From Treponema sp. Marseille-Q4130 (GTDB lineage: Bacteria > Spirochaetota > Spirochaetia > Treponematales > Treponemataceae), in assembly GCF_014334325.1 (NCBI RefSeq), contig NZ_JACSET010000003.1:248001-312000 (forward strand): DNA of 64,000 nucleotides, read 5' to 3'. The position numbers and the translations under genes are program-made. This document shows, in pieces, positions 44,401 through 51,736 of the stretch. Numbering within the stretch: position 1 is the first letter of the stretch; each line of letters starts with the position of its first letter. The notes under the pieces were generated by a model. It did not search any database. It had not been told where the DNA came from and worked only from the letters and a program-made list of their open reading frames with translations.

Positions 44401-47400
44401 TACAATATCGATGTGAACGTTTCTCAGTCCGACAGCTTCTATACGTTCGGTTCGAAAGTAAAGGAAAATCCGGTAGGAGGCATTGCACAAAGCGGTTTTA
44501 AGCGTCTCGCATTTTACTTTATGCGGCACATCGGCGGCAACTTTGTCTACGATCCGATGCTCGTAAAGACCGACCCGAAAAATAAACTCACTATCGGTGG
44601 TAACATCTCCTACGATTCGGGACTCTACTGGAAAGAATACAGCGGCGTATCGTGGAACAGCAGTAATCCGGCAGCCTTAACCTTTTCCACAGATGCAAAC
44701 GTGCATGCGGGCGGTCTGGTGCAGGCGAACGGCGCCATATACCGCATACAATCGGTAACCGGTTCCGGCATAACGCTCGATACGGCACTTGCCGCAAATC
44801 CGGGTGTAACGGTAAAAGTCGCACTCGCACTCGTTGTGGATCACCTCAGTTCGGAAGGCGGTGTAACATCCGCTTCACTTGAAGCGGACGGCTATTATTC
44901 CGCTGCAAACCTCTTCAATGACGACGGTGACCGCATGATAGAATCGGTTTCGAAAACCGGCAGCGTATGGACATGGGAAGCGAGTATCTGCTCGCGGAAT
45001 ATTCCCGACGGCCCGATAGAACTGCACTATGTCGCATTCGACGAAGCGGGCAACTACCAAACGGGTGTCGTAAGCAATGCAAAGGTCAGCAATAACCGGC
45101 CGCGCATTGCAGGTGTTACCTTCGGTACCGACTACAACGGCAACGGAGCGATCGAAGAAAGCGAAAAAGTTAAGGCATACAGAGCTCCGAAAACGAAAGC
45201 TGAGTACGATGCGGATAACGGCGATCACGTGCCCGGCATAACATCGCTTACGGGATTTATCGGAGCCGACAAAGCAATATACGACCCAAGCGGAAAGCAA
45301 TATAAATACCCAGGACGGAAAGCGGTACAGCTTACAACCGATCTGACGCTCGATGTAAAGGCCGATATGACGGTCAGGGGCTATACGGAAATTACGCCCG
45401 AAATCGTCGGCGGCAACGGTGCGATTTACTATCAGTATGACCTGCCCGGAATCGGAGCGGGAGTAAATACGACGGCGTTTATCGCTTCGGGTACGGACAA
45501 CTATACGATAGCTGAAGGAACGATTAAACTGCAGTTCGGCGATATCCTCAAGCTGAGCGACAATACGGCGCAAAGCGAGAAGACGCTTTCGTTTAGGTTC
45601 TGGGATTCTACGGAAGGTGCGGCACTGATCACAACACCCGGCACCGGCTGGCAAGCGGGCAGACAGAGTGCAGATTTAAAAGTGAAAATGACGCTTGCTC
45701 GCAAAACGCCGACCGAGCCGAAAACGACGATAGCGCCGTTCTACTGGAACAAGGAAAACGATAACAGCCTGTACGATAACAGCAGAGAAAACGGACACCT
45801 CGAAGTCGAAAACGGTTTGCCGGCAGCCTTTAGCGGCAGTACCGGCGTTATGGATAGAGACCCGAAAGTGTCGGGACAAATCGTTATGCGCGGTACGGCA
45901 CACGACGACAGCTTTATCGAAGGGCTGTATATACGCGTACCGGGCATGGAAAGCGTCTTTACAAGTGCAGGGCTTACTGTAACGCAAACGGTGGATTCCG
46001 TTACGTATTACAGGATAGCAGACGGTTCAAGCGGACACTTGACGGGTACGAACAGGTGGAGTACTCACGGATTTAAATTTGAAGCTTACGATGAAACAAT
46101 CGGCAAAGGCGGACACGATGCGAAGTGGACCTTCTCGTGGGATACGTCAAAGATAATCAATGCCGCAAAAGCCGACGTCGAAGTACATGTACTTGCATAC
46201 AACAAGGGTACTCCGACCTGTGCGGAAAGTACATCGCATAACGCAACGTATAAGCATGCAAGTGTTGACGGCAAAAACTACTATGCGGATGCTGCATACG
46301 CAACTCCCATAGGCAGCGCACCCTCTACAGTGCAGACGACGGCAGGTACGCCTACAAATCGCTACCGCATGGACGTGGTACCGTTTATTACGGAGATAAA
46401 AACGGGATTAACAAGTGCCGACGGCGGATTCAAAGGCGCTTTTTCGCGTGCATCTACGGGTGAATATCCGGTGCAGGAAGGTGAAAGGATACAAATATTC
46501 GGCTTTAATATCGGTACAAATGCGGCAAAAGTCAGCATTCCCGGTATGACTCCCGATACGCAGCTCGCAGCTTCCGGTTCTCTTGCTAACACGATACTTC
46601 TAACAGGTGCGACGTCCGGCGATATTGTGCTGAAAGTAAACAATATTACAGCGATTAACAATATGATCGATGAAAGGAAGGCGTATAACATTGAAGCGAA
46701 TAACATGAATAACAACAAGCTTACCGTGAAGCGTAAGCTCTTTGTGTGGAAAAACGTAGAATTGATCGATAATGCGGCGTTGGAAAGCCCGCAGTTTGTG
46801 ATGGACAAAAATTCAAAGTACTATTTGACATACGGGAATTTAAAGAGCTTCGGTAGTGGCAGCGATGCTATGAGATTGTCAACTAAAATTAACGGCGCAG
46901 AAAACAATGACTGGGAAAAGTGTTACAGCAAATACCATAACACAGTTATTGCCTATGATGAAAGCGGAAATCCTTATCTCGGAGCCACGAATACGGACAG
47001 ATCCGGTCAGAGTACGGCCTTTACGCTCTTTTTCCAGGAAGCGCAAATAGGAGCATACGCTTATTCTACTAATTCAAAAAAACGCCGTCTTGAAAACTCT
47101 GATAATGCAATTAGAGGAGTATATGATGTAAATCGTGTACAGATTCCGAAAATGGCCGTAAGAGGCAGCGGAACCTTAACTGATCCTGCAAGGTTGGCGC
47201 TCGTGTATTTTGATAAAAACGTTGCAAATGATGCTCCTGTGAAATTCCGTTACGGTACGGTAAAATCGCCAACCAATATTTCAGGCGGATTGCAGTACAA
47301 TATTCAACCGAGTGGCGGTGATGGAGATCCGGATTCTTCGGGTTCTGCCAAAGGCTACGAAGTTGTTGCGAATACCGCTTCCGGACATCAGGGTGGCGGT

Positions 47401-48084
47401 TATGCTGCGGTGGGACTTACGTCTACCAACCGTGCCGTCGTTGTATGGTACGATGCGGCGAATTCTCAGTTGGTATACAGCTACCGCGATATGGGTACAA
47501 GCTACACGGCGCCGGGTATCGGAGCAGATCGGAAAACGACCGACTGGCAGAATCATGCCGTTGTTATCGACGACGGTGCTCCGCTCTATGTAGACCTTGT
47601 TATAGACGATGAGGACGGTTTACATATCGGCTATTATTCAAGCGGTAACGGCGGCGTGCGCTATGCGTATCTTGCTCCGGACAAAGTAACGGGGACGGCT
47701 AAGCCGGACACAAGCGACTTTAAGATTGCTACGGTAGATACCTACATGAATCCGGGTACATTCCTTAAAATGGGAGTGCGCAAAGAAAACAACAAGCAGG
47801 TTCCGTACATCAGCTACTACCATAACGGCTTTTACGGTTCCAAAAATGCCGCCCGCATAGCGTGGCTCAAAGACGGTATTGCCTCTACAGATGACGTTAA
47901 AAACGGTGTGTCAAACAATAAGTTCACCGGCGACTGGGTTGTTATGACGGTTCCTGCAAGAAGCGGTATTCAGCAGTATACGATTTGCCAAGGTGTACCG
48001 ACAAACGGCATCTATGCAAATAAGGTTATCGCAGCGTACTTTACGAATAAGAATTATGAAATGGCAGTGCTGACGAAGAATTGA
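38485..48084 (+). CDS. Giant Ig-like-repeat lipoprotein
   Basis: 3199 residues from the ATG at 38485, which has GGAG 7 bases upstream. The first 34 residues form a lipoprotein signal with lipobox VLSC (Cys34). From about 50 to 2600 it is built of Ig-like or bacterial-adhesin repeats marked by ...ITYPPKNAVV..TFVIAGTCSDD..VA.V..., DNTPPV, IDTTAPD, DKKAPV and KDAAGN phrases. Near residues 2650-2750 an IPT/TIG-like segment (GERIQIFGFNIGTNAAKVSIPGM) occurs, and the final 450 residues form another domain with repeated Y-x-G and D-x-G turns that recalls a sialidase or beta-propeller fold, not assigned. It shares repeat phrases with the 1558-residue protein, so the two probably act on the same surface, in adhesion or as a sheath. 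Confidence 0.75.
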   Translation: MSFLKTKKTISKDYGLLTAAFIAMAIYMLTVLSCEVSLGGSVDAAPPSNTITYPPKNAVVRSTFVIAGTCSDDTSVASVTLSITNTGTQTSYGPFQADLADDKKSWSIRLNKEKRNVPNHPYAGWDFPDGKYSVTAYATDASGRNSDTTANAFTIDNTPPVLILTSPSSSGTLEPDKSGRTISFTGTYAEDTDNQIAEMKVLLFKKADASKIGEITFNNIDHMAENNKYVIAQYFSTSPSNPDDQRLFDNYKAIFGETNVNNYTNNIGTTVDLPVYMTLLLSDGARVYDDPSNPAGSGPGNRTTHYYRNTDGIIDNFTKENAAYPMSILEIKDFLNGTSIKYTDDTAVTTIITALNGAKSAEYNAADTTLAAADRPNATTLSVNPKANPTFIVSGYAKDTSGITSSSYDSHGFYYYTNGAPFSIVISSGADNVPVKYTDNNVTIYAVPAQTNGEFTNPLPTDWSSTLPNPVPSGWVEVERIENQGNKTSHTINKALSGLVPNLRYRFAVWGKDVNGMQIEQDKNGPYVFVVQSSGNKPVISIGAQDISGGKNTNLEEGSIASGAILASSYTPANKLIFKGTATPAGSPIASVTAAVESIENVDTSATVPSNSLSVSVPSVATLPNWETVVTEATSLPDGNYKVKFKFTVEDNAYAESSVTRSIYIDKKAPVITVENIHNGDLITEENSYIQTIKDSGGNITGRRYSFRGKWSDVKGKGTKTLEYSTDGGAHWHIVTDSVNGSAVPQVTSEASWTANIDVTETENYSIKFRATDAAGLQTEFSNYTGIKFDFSVPTITPLEAKVNTTPTDTDVAGKYVNKSMQGKTLTVEASVSDNLSLGISNAAVEANITATVQHNGTPYTGSDLTVTKEPSSDKKSAVVKFRLTIPSDNTKDGSWTFTVSAKDAAGRDVVTEQSVGVTVDTTEPAWKTDNTPNKVPYISPENTGGWYNRTALLIKALAEDGGSDVDKLQYKLSTESNWNDVGNGNFTFTVSDTFNGNIIARATDKAGNYIESIHTVKIDTAAPDTCTLGTVDGQSGVTTKLVNNDTAQVEFTFTASDASGGSGLNPAEIKVIKIGNTVLSPAIVPTESGGTYTAIIPQASLADGAVTVRLTDNAGNTADFALFTLQKDIAPPTVRINTPASEVTVNKTITVSGTASDNREIANKVEVFIKTGSGTNDWEVYKTTPVDTLITDGVWTFDLDTNNITAPSAGGIDTYDSDGNTANGRQLTFKITAKDAAGNVKSEERTVTVDQNADRPVIRFTNLSLTGMTSSTPVWFKGSDTIYGGITDDDGEVKSDGAEQRFKYSTDGGVNWTYIPVSGGSWNLTLPDGPKTILFKVTDPAGNEFTSSDADSTMRPKLNDGTTTFSEDTKLYLKVDTHAPEMQNIQISSDGTNWSDDFKTVGGNPLMLGGTTDKFFIRFEAKDANDIDENNLFVKVSNLWLDSGTEIAAHKYTTASAGANETHVNVTSVPMADRWKQYTFSNISCKPGSGTMKLEIVATDTAGNTSPIMREVKVDNTAPKVDFSSPTTETGSGISPTKGDTRVSGEIDDSTAQVWFAVSPSGTVSPESDTASNNSYTYVDAGGNEHTASISSFDPSKTVYKPVEDVSARWYIMFDADTDAAATGTHSLTLNKWLVKLKITTDADITSTAYDKITKLYVWIKATDAHGNTKEYKFPIWHDPQGDRPSVTIDYPANNAKLGGTVRLAGNATDNNEPKAVFVQILRDENNIPTGAPTPADLNYWQSKGYGVYLMSGSGSSGTAWTGTPASGKTAADYGILATLTGGSWSLPINGNGELNPSGNTPNNVKITAYAYDASHNKSLPKSVNVTFDKNNPVFGSIQLVKSANENLSTPNSAQQTTASGGTYSVKDTWYIYGSVTDADSIKRLTIKDGSTTHALITGGTATSSSGSWNVTNTGNTATFKYKLDTAIGVGECPIEIEAYDATSQEYSSKYTLTIRYDNEPPVLLASSETGYNIDVNVSQSDSFYTFGSKVKENPVGGIAQSGFKRLAFYFMRHIGGNFVYDPMLVKTDPKNKLTIGGNISYDSGLYWKEYSGVSWNSSNPAALTFSTDANVHAGGLVQANGAIYRIQSVTGSGITLDTALAANPGVTVKVALALVVDHLSSEGGVTSASLEADGYYSAANLFNDDGDRMIESVSKTGSVWTWEASICSRNIPDGPIELHYVAFDEAGNYQTGVVSNAKVSNNRPRIAGVTFGTDYNGNGAIEESEKVKAYRAPKTKAEYDADNGDHVPGITSLTGFIGADKAIYDPSGKQYKYPGRKAVQLTTDLTLDVKADMTVRGYTEITPEIVGGNGAIYYQYDLPGIGAGVNTTAFIASGTDNYTIAEGTIKLQFGDILKLSDNTAQSEKTLSFRFWDSTEGAALITTPGTGWQAGRQSADLKVKMTLARKTPTEPKTTIAPFYWNKENDNSLYDNSRENGHLEVENGLPAAFSGSTGVMDRDPKVSGQIVMRGTAHDDSFIEGLYIRVPGMESVFTSAGLTVTQTVDSVTYYRIADGSSGHLTGTNRWSTHGFKFEAYDETIGKGGHDAKWTFSWDTSKIINAAKADVEVHVLAYNKGTPTCAESTSHNATYKHASVDGKNYYADAAYATPIGSAPSTVQTTAGTPTNRYRMDVVPFITEIKTGLTSADGGFKGAFSRASTGEYPVQEGERIQIFGFNIGTNAAKVSIPGMTPDTQLAASGSLANTILLTGATSGDIVLKVNNITAINNMIDERKAYNIEANNMNNNKLTVKRKLFVWKNVELIDNAALESPQFVMDKNSKYYLTYGNLKSFGSGSDAMRLSTKINGAENNDWEKCYSKYHNTVIAYDESGNPYLGATNTDRSGQSTAFTLFFQEAQIGAYAYSTNSKKRRLENSDNAIRGVYDVNRVQIPKMAVRGSGTLTDPARLALVYFDKNVANDAPVKFRYGTVKSPTNISGGLQYNIQPSGGDGDPDSSGSAKGYEVVANTASGHQGGGYAAVGLTSTNRAVVVWYDAANSQLVYSYRDMGTSYTAPGIGADRKTTDWQNHAVVIDDGAPLYVDLVIDDEDGLHIGYYSSGNGGVRYAYLAPDKVTGTAKPDTSDFKIATVDTYMNPGTFLKMGVRKENNKQVPYISYYHNGFYGSKNAARIAWLKDGIASTDDVKNGVSNNKFTGDWVVMTVPARSGIQQYTICQGVPTNGIYANKVIAAYFTNKNYEMAVLTKN

Positions 48085-48112
48085 CATCCGTGTTAATTCT
48101 TGGACGCGAGGG

Positions 48113-48142
48113 GCTGTCCAAAAACTTCAGTTTTTGAACAGC
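48113..48142. repeat. Hairpin with CAAAAAC/GTTTTTG stem
   Basis: GCTGT-C-CAAAAAC (48113-48125) pairs with GTTTTTG-A-ACAGC (48130-48142) around TTCA. A related core, AAAAC-TGAA-GTTTT, occurs at 61009-61022 after another operon, so it may be a dispersed intergenic repeat used as a bidirectional terminator. Confidence 0.6.
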
Positions 48143-48217
48143 TTCCTTGATTTTATATCGCTACTGCTTAACAACAGCGCCATCCGTGGCGGGGATGACG
48201 AAGTAAAAGAAGCAGTA

Positions 48218-48250
48218 ACAGCCGGCAGGTGTCAGCTTGCCGGCTGTTTT
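48218..48250 (+). terminator. Terminator after the giant lipoprotein gene
   Basis: ACAGCCGGCA (48218-48227) pairs perfectly with TGCCGGCTGT (48238-48247), then TTTTAT. The surrounding 48143-48388 holds no gene. Confidence 0.85.
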
Positions 48251-48388
48251 ATATGCAAGGAGCAGTGTTCCAAACCTTTGAGATGAAGAAGCGGGCTCGC
48301 GAAAGCTGTAAAATATGCGAACAGGTTTGCCGTTTGCTCTTGCTGTTTTGTACAAAATAATGTACATTATAAGTAATAGGAGGTTTTT

Positions 48389-48661
48389 ATGATTACAACT
48401 ATGACGATAACAGAAACAAGAAAGAAAATCACATCACTTGAAAATACGATGAATTATGATGATACAATCTCCATTACTAATCATGGGAAAGAAGTATTTG
48501 CTTTGATTCGCTGGGATACCTATGAATGTATTCAAGAAACATTGGAAATACTTGCAGACGAGCAATTGTCAAAAGACCTGTCTACCGGAATTAAGCAGAT
48601 AAATGAAAATAAACTTGTAGATTTTGACACATTTAAGGCGGGTCTGATGTGTACACAATAA
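48389..48661 (+). CDS. Antitoxin, Phd/YefM family
   Basis: 90 residues. MTITETRKKITSLENTMNYDDTISITNHGKEVFALIRWDTYECIQETLEIL is the Phd/YefM fold that binds DNA through its N-terminus; the acidic-to-hydrophobic C-terminus would wrap the toxin. AGGAGG lies 5 bases before the ATG. It overlaps the toxin gene by 13 bases, antitoxin first, the normal order. The pair begins the AT-rich island. Confidence 0.88.
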   Translation: MITTMTITETRKKITSLENTMNYDDTISITNHGKEVFALIRWDTYECIQETLEILADEQLSKDLSTGIKQINENKLVDFDTFKAGLMCTQ

Positions 48662-48966
48662 AATTAACCCAAATTGCCGCAGAATTTATTGCTAAATTGG
48701 ACAATAAATCTCAGCAGCAGGTATTGCAAAAGATTGAGGTATTAAAAGAATATCCTCTAAAAGTAGGCAAGCCTTTAAAAGGCAATTTACAAGATTATCG
48801 TTCTATTCGTGCCGTTGGACAACGATACAGAATAATTTATCAAGTTAAAGAGAATGAAATTGCGGTTATTATTGTAGCTGTAGGAATCAGGCGAGATGGT
48901 GACAAAAAAAGAGATATTTACGAACTAATGAAAAAATATCTGAAAATCGGTTTATTACCGCAATGA
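48649..48966 (+). CDS. Toxin, RelE/ParE superfamily
   Basis: 105 residues. The pattern IKLTQIAAEFIAKLDNKSQQQVLQKIEVLKEYPLKVGKPLKGNLQDYRSIRAVGQRYRIIYQVKENEIAVIIVAVGIRRDG is the complete RelE/ParE barrel with the central RxxRxxYRIIY core and C-terminal basic residues. It is either a ribosome-dependent mRNA interferase (RelE/YoeB) or a gyrase poison (ParE); the arginine-rich VGIRRDGDKKRDIY end favours the former. The C-terminus is about 15 residues longer than in short RelE proteins. Confidence 0.88.
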   Translation: MYTIKLTQIAAEFIAKLDNKSQQQVLQKIEVLKEYPLKVGKPLKGNLQDYRSIRAVGQRYRIIYQVKENEIAVIIVAVGIRRDGDKKRDIYELMKKYLKIGLLPQ

Positions 48967-49016
48967 CAGTAAATAAAATCTGTCCCGGAAAGCGTTTTCG
49001 GATAATAAATAACATC

Positions 49017-49325
49017 ATGAGGCCTTTGCATGCTTCCGGTTATAAAACAAAAAAAGAAACGGTTGAAGAAGCTTTAAAACTTTTAATAACATTAAAAAAT
49101 CAAGCAAGCATAAGAAATTTCCGCGGGAAACTGTTTTAGGATGGTGATTTGGAAAATTTGATTGATTATGTAAGGGGGATTTATGCACCTCATACCGATA
49201 TGTTGGATAAGGAAATTGCAATACAAGCTGCACATAATTATAGGAAATTGAGAAAGCAGGGCATCATGGTAAGAAAAACAATAGATGGGTATTTGAGCGA
49301 AAATCTATACTGTGAATACGATTGA
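49017..49325 (+). pseudogene. Fused remnant of a VapB antitoxin and VapC toxin
   Basis: One reading frame covers both parts. The first 40 codons end with SGYKTKKETVEEALKLL...ASIRNFRGKLF and a TAG at 49137, followed in the same frame by DGDLEN. VapB proteins usually read ..WxGDLxxM here, so TAG probably replaces TGG. The frame then jumps to IDYVRGIYAPHTDMLDKEIAIQAAHNYRKLRKQGIMVRKTIDG, a fragment of the second half of VapC PIN-domain toxins, and stops at 49323. The N-terminal half of VapC with its first catalytic acidic residues is missing. The pair is dead. Confidence 0.7.
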
Positions 49326-49474
49326 AAATACCGAAGACTTTCAGCGCATTTACCGATGATTGGGGGTATGATGGTGTATTTACCGGCACCCTCTGTGATA
49401 TAGAATCACTATGTTTTCACAAAGAGGAAAATTAATATAAAATGTCCGATTTGCAAGCTCGGTTCCCGGCTACG

Positions 49475-49770
49475 CTACACCCGTCCCGTTTCCGCCGCTT
49501 CGTGCTGTTCTTCTAAATCCATCATCATATTGTCGGGGGCTTCCGGATTGATGCGGAGGCAGTTACCGTTGATCGACACGAGCAGCATGACGTCGAAGAG
49601 GCGCAGATAGCTGTCGATTTCGCGCAGTCCGCGCTTCGTTTCGGGCTTACCCGGTCTGTAGCGCGTCCCGCTCGGGAATACGAGTATCGCCTGACCTCTT
49701 TTTTTGCAATCGTCCATAGCGTGCATCGCCGCCAAATTGATTTTGCGCGCGCTGTCGAAAAAAAAGAGGA
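49475..49770 (-). pseudogene. Truncated PlsC-type acyltransferase
   Basis: The minus-strand frame reads LFFFDSARKINLAAMHAMDDCKKRGQAILVFPSGTRYRPGKPETKRGLREIDSY and continues to a stop at 49475. FPSGTRYRPG is the third motif of 1-acyl-glycerol-3-phosphate acyltransferases. The first half, with the HX4D catalytic motif, is missing; the similarity stops near 49770, where sequence of the AT-rich HicAB cassette begins. It is a fragment of a chromosomal gene cut by an insertion. GC content here is higher than in the flanking toxin-antitoxin genes. 49326-49474 shows nothing recognisable. Confidence 0.6.
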
Positions 49771-49806
49771 TTACTACAGCAGCTTATAATTACAACCGGA
49801 AAACAG

Positions 49807-49835
49807 TTGCAGTTATAACATATATAGAGTATTAT
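49807..49835 (+). promoter_or_regulatory. Promoter of the hicAB pair
   Basis: TTGCAG (49807-49812), 17-base spacer, TATTAT (49830-49835), then 5 bases to the ATG at 49841, so a leaderless start is likely. Confidence 0.6.
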
Positions 49836-49840
49836 TAGAT

Positions 49841-50098
49841 ATGAGCCAAAGAGAAAAACTTATAAAAAGGCTTTTAAATAAACCGGTTGATTTTACATAT
49901 GATGAATTAAGGAAATTATTAGGAAAACTGGGCTATAAAGAAAGTCAAAGCGGGAAAACGTCAGGTTCTCGAGTAGCGTTTTTTAATGAAAAAACAGGGC
50001 ACATTATTCGGCTTCATAAACCGCATCCTAAAAATGTATTAAAACAATACCAAGTAGAGCAACTTGTAGAAGAGCTGACAACAAGGGGATTAATATGA
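49841..50098 (+). CDS. hicA: HicA-type mRNA interferase toxin
   Basis: 85 residues. Small dsRBD-like fold: FTYDELRKLLGKLGYKESQSGKTSGSRVAFFNEKTGHIIRLHKPHPKNVLKQYQVEQLVEEL. The HicA catalytic histidine lies in the GSRVxF...IxxHKPHP part, here within LHKPHP. The toxin would cleave mRNA. It overlaps the antitoxin by 4 bases (ATGA). Its own promoter precedes it. The toxin-first order is usual for hicAB. Confidence 0.88.
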   Translation: MSQREKLIKRLLNKPVDFTYDELRKLLGKLGYKESQSGKTSGSRVAFFNEKTGHIIRLHKPHPKNVLKQYQVEQLVEELTTRGLI

Positions 50099-50445
50099 AA
50101 GATATCTTACAGTATAAAGATTTTATAGGTTCCGTTCATTTCAATGCCGCTGATGAAATCTTTTTCGGAAAAATAGAAGGCATTGACGATCTGGTGTCTT
50201 TTGAAGGGAATACGGTCAGTGAATTGAAACAAGCCTTTGAAGAAGCTGTAAATGATTACATAATTTTATGTAAAGCGAGCGGTAAAAGAATAGAGAAATC
50301 ATACAAAGGCAGTTTTAATGTTCGTATTGCGCCGGAGTTGCATAAAAAGGCGAAACTGCTATCGGTAATGCAAGGTATATCATTAAATCAATTCATACAA
50401 AAAGCAGTCGAGCAAGAAGTAATACGTGAATCACTGACTAATTAA
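50095..50445 (+). CDS. hicB: HicB-type antitoxin
   Basis: 116 residues. The N-terminal partially degraded RNase-H-like fold (YKDFIGSVHFNAADEIFFGKIEGIDDLVSFEGNTVSELKQAFEEAVNDYIILCKASGK) is diagnostic, and the C-terminus (FNVRIAPELHKKAKLLSVMQGISLNQFIQKAVEQEV) is a ribbon-helix-helix DNA-binding domain. It binds HicA and likely represses the promoter at 49807-49835. Confidence 0.9.
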   Translation: MKDILQYKDFIGSVHFNAADEIFFGKIEGIDDLVSFEGNTVSELKQAFEEAVNDYIILCKASGKRIEKSYKGSFNVRIAPELHKKAKLLSVMQGISLNQFIQKAVEQEVIRESLTN

Positions 50446-50498
50446 GGATTTTTCACCCACTGTGATGGACTTCTGCTTTCACAAAGCGAAGGTCATAT

Positions 50499-50606
50499 AT
50501 GCCTTACACAGTTCTGGAAAAAGAAATAGCAGTGCTTCCTCCTGCTGCAATAAGTGAAGTTGTTGATTCGGGGATGATCGATTGTCGAAAAGTGCTAAAG
50601 ATATAA
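50499..50606 (+). pseudogene. Remnant of a DUF2281-type antitoxin
   Basis: A 35-codon frame starts MPYTVLEKEIAVLPPAAISEVVD, like the N-terminus of small DUF2281 antitoxins, then loses similarity and stops at 50604. No toxin gene follows. It seems to be the last trace of a third toxin-antitoxin pair. Confidence 0.4.
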
Positions 50607-50651
50607 TTGAGTCTAATATATGATGTAAAACTATTTGGTAAAAGATATGAA

Positions 50652-50710
50652 ACCTAACAGCCGCGCCAGCCTGACATTTGCTGTGCAATGCATCTGAGCG
50701 AATGTTATAC
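50652..50710 (+). other. Candidate integron attC site (59 bp)
   Basis: The element starts with ACCTAAC, matching the inverse core RYYYAAC, and ends with GTTATAC, one change from the core GTTRRRY. Between them TGACATTTGCT (50672-50682) and AGCGAATGTTA form an imperfect inverted repeat with a 14-base centre. Length, terminal motifs and place after the hicAB genes and antitoxin remnant on the same strand fit an integron cassette end. No integrase gene is in the window and the assignment is by eye. Confidence 0.4.
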
Positions 50711-50712
50711 GG

Positions 50713-50736
50713 ATTGCCCGGTGGGCAATTTTTTTT
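50713..50736 (+). terminator. Terminator closing the toxin-antitoxin island
   Basis: ATTGCCC (50713-50719), loop GGT, GGGCAAT (50723-50729), followed by T7-8. Confidence 0.85.
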
Positions 50737-50766
50737 CCCCCTGTAGCCTATCGTGTATTTTATCGA

Positions 50767-50772
50767 TATACT
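50767..50772 (+). promoter_or_regulatory. -10 element of lspA
   Basis: TATACT ends 9 bases before the lspA ATG, so the 5' leader would be at most about 3 bases; no Shine-Dalgarno is present. Confidence 0.45.
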
Positions 50773-50781
50773 TACACTATT

Positions 50782-51333
50782 ATGGATAATCGAACGAAGG
50801 CGGAAAGACTGTGGCCGCTCGTGCTGACGCTCGTCGTCGTTGCCGCCGACCAAATCACAAAATATATAGTCGTCAAAACGATACCGCCGTTTACAATCGG
50901 CTCGTCCTTTTTCGACGGCATACTGCGCATCGTGCACGTATCGAATACGGGCGTCGCGTTCAGCGTCGGTGACAGCTTGCCGGATACGGCGAGACGTTTT
51001 CTATTTGCGATCCTTCCGCTCATCGTCATAGGCGTCGTGTTCTCCGTCTACTTCAGAAACAATACGTTTACGAAGTTGCAGCGGTGGGCGATCTGCGGCA
51101 TCGTCGGCGGCGGGCTCGGAAATCTCATCGACCGATTTGCGAGATCCGAAGGCGTCGTCGACTTTATCGACGTCGATATCCCGAACATCACAGTGCCCGG
51201 ATTGTTTTCGCTTGAGCGGTGGCCGACGTTCAACATCGCCGACGCATCGATCGTTGTCTGCTGCGCCGTGCTCATCGTTTCGTTTATGAAAACGGCCGGT
51301 GCGGAAAACAGGGAAAGTCAAAATGGAAGATAA
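50782..51333 (+). CDS. lspA: Lipoprotein signal peptidase II
   Basis: 183 residues with four membrane segments. DQITKYIVV lies near the N-terminus, and the two catalytic aspartates occur in GNLIDRF (Asp117) and FNIADASI (Asp154). It cleaves lipid-modified prolipoproteins in the inner membrane, and lipoproteins such as OppA and the giant Ig protein here would be its clients. It starts a tight run with the next two genes (overlap of 11 bases, then 12 bases). Confidence 0.95.
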   Translation: MDNRTKAERLWPLVLTLVVVAADQITKYIVVKTIPPFTIGSSFFDGILRIVHVSNTGVAFSVGDSLPDTARRFLFAILPLIVIGVVFSVYFRNNTFTKLQRWAICGIVGGGLGNLIDRFARSEGVVDFIDVDIPNITVPGLFSLERWPTFNIADASIVVCCAVLIVSFMKTAGAENRESQNGR

Positions 51334-51724
51334 TAATTATTCGGATATCGACCGTATGGAAATCGAAGCGGAAAAAAAGCGGCGCGAAGCGATTATTAAA
51401 AAAAACGAGATAAAGCGCAATACGATTCTTTTTACGATCGCAAGCTGCATCGTTCAAGTGATCCTCATGCTTGCTCTGATGACGGCGCTGTACATCCTCG
51501 CAGCTGTTTTGAGCTATCGCGTTTTACACTTGGAATCCGCGTTCCCGATTCAAATCGCTTCTCCGCTCGTATTTATCGGCGGGATGATTTTCGGTTTTAT
51601 CCTGCATAAAAAGATCATGTATGTGATTATCGATAGATTGAATCTGTACGATAAACTGCAAAAAGGGCTCGGCGATTATTACCGTCCCCGCAAAGCGCGG
51701 GATAAAAAGCAGGTTGATTATTAA
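51323..51724 (+). CDS. Small membrane protein of unknown function
   Basis: 133 residues from the ATG at 51323, inside the lspA end, with AGGGAAAG as a plausible ribosome-binding site. A charged N-terminus with an amphipathic, probably coiled segment (MEIEAEKKRREAIIKKNEIKRN) is followed by two or three membrane helices between about 35 and 102 and a basic tail (RPRKARDKKQVDY). No family is recognised. Its place between lspA and mtnN is the only hint of role. Confidence 0.7.
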   Translation: MEDNNYSDIDRMEIEAEKKRREAIIKKNEIKRNTILFTIASCIVQVILMLALMTALYILAAVLSYRVLHLESAFPIQIASPLVFIGGMIFGFILHKKIMYVIIDRLNLYDKLQKGLGDYYRPRKARDKKQVDY

Positions 51725-51736
51725 ATCGGGGTATCT

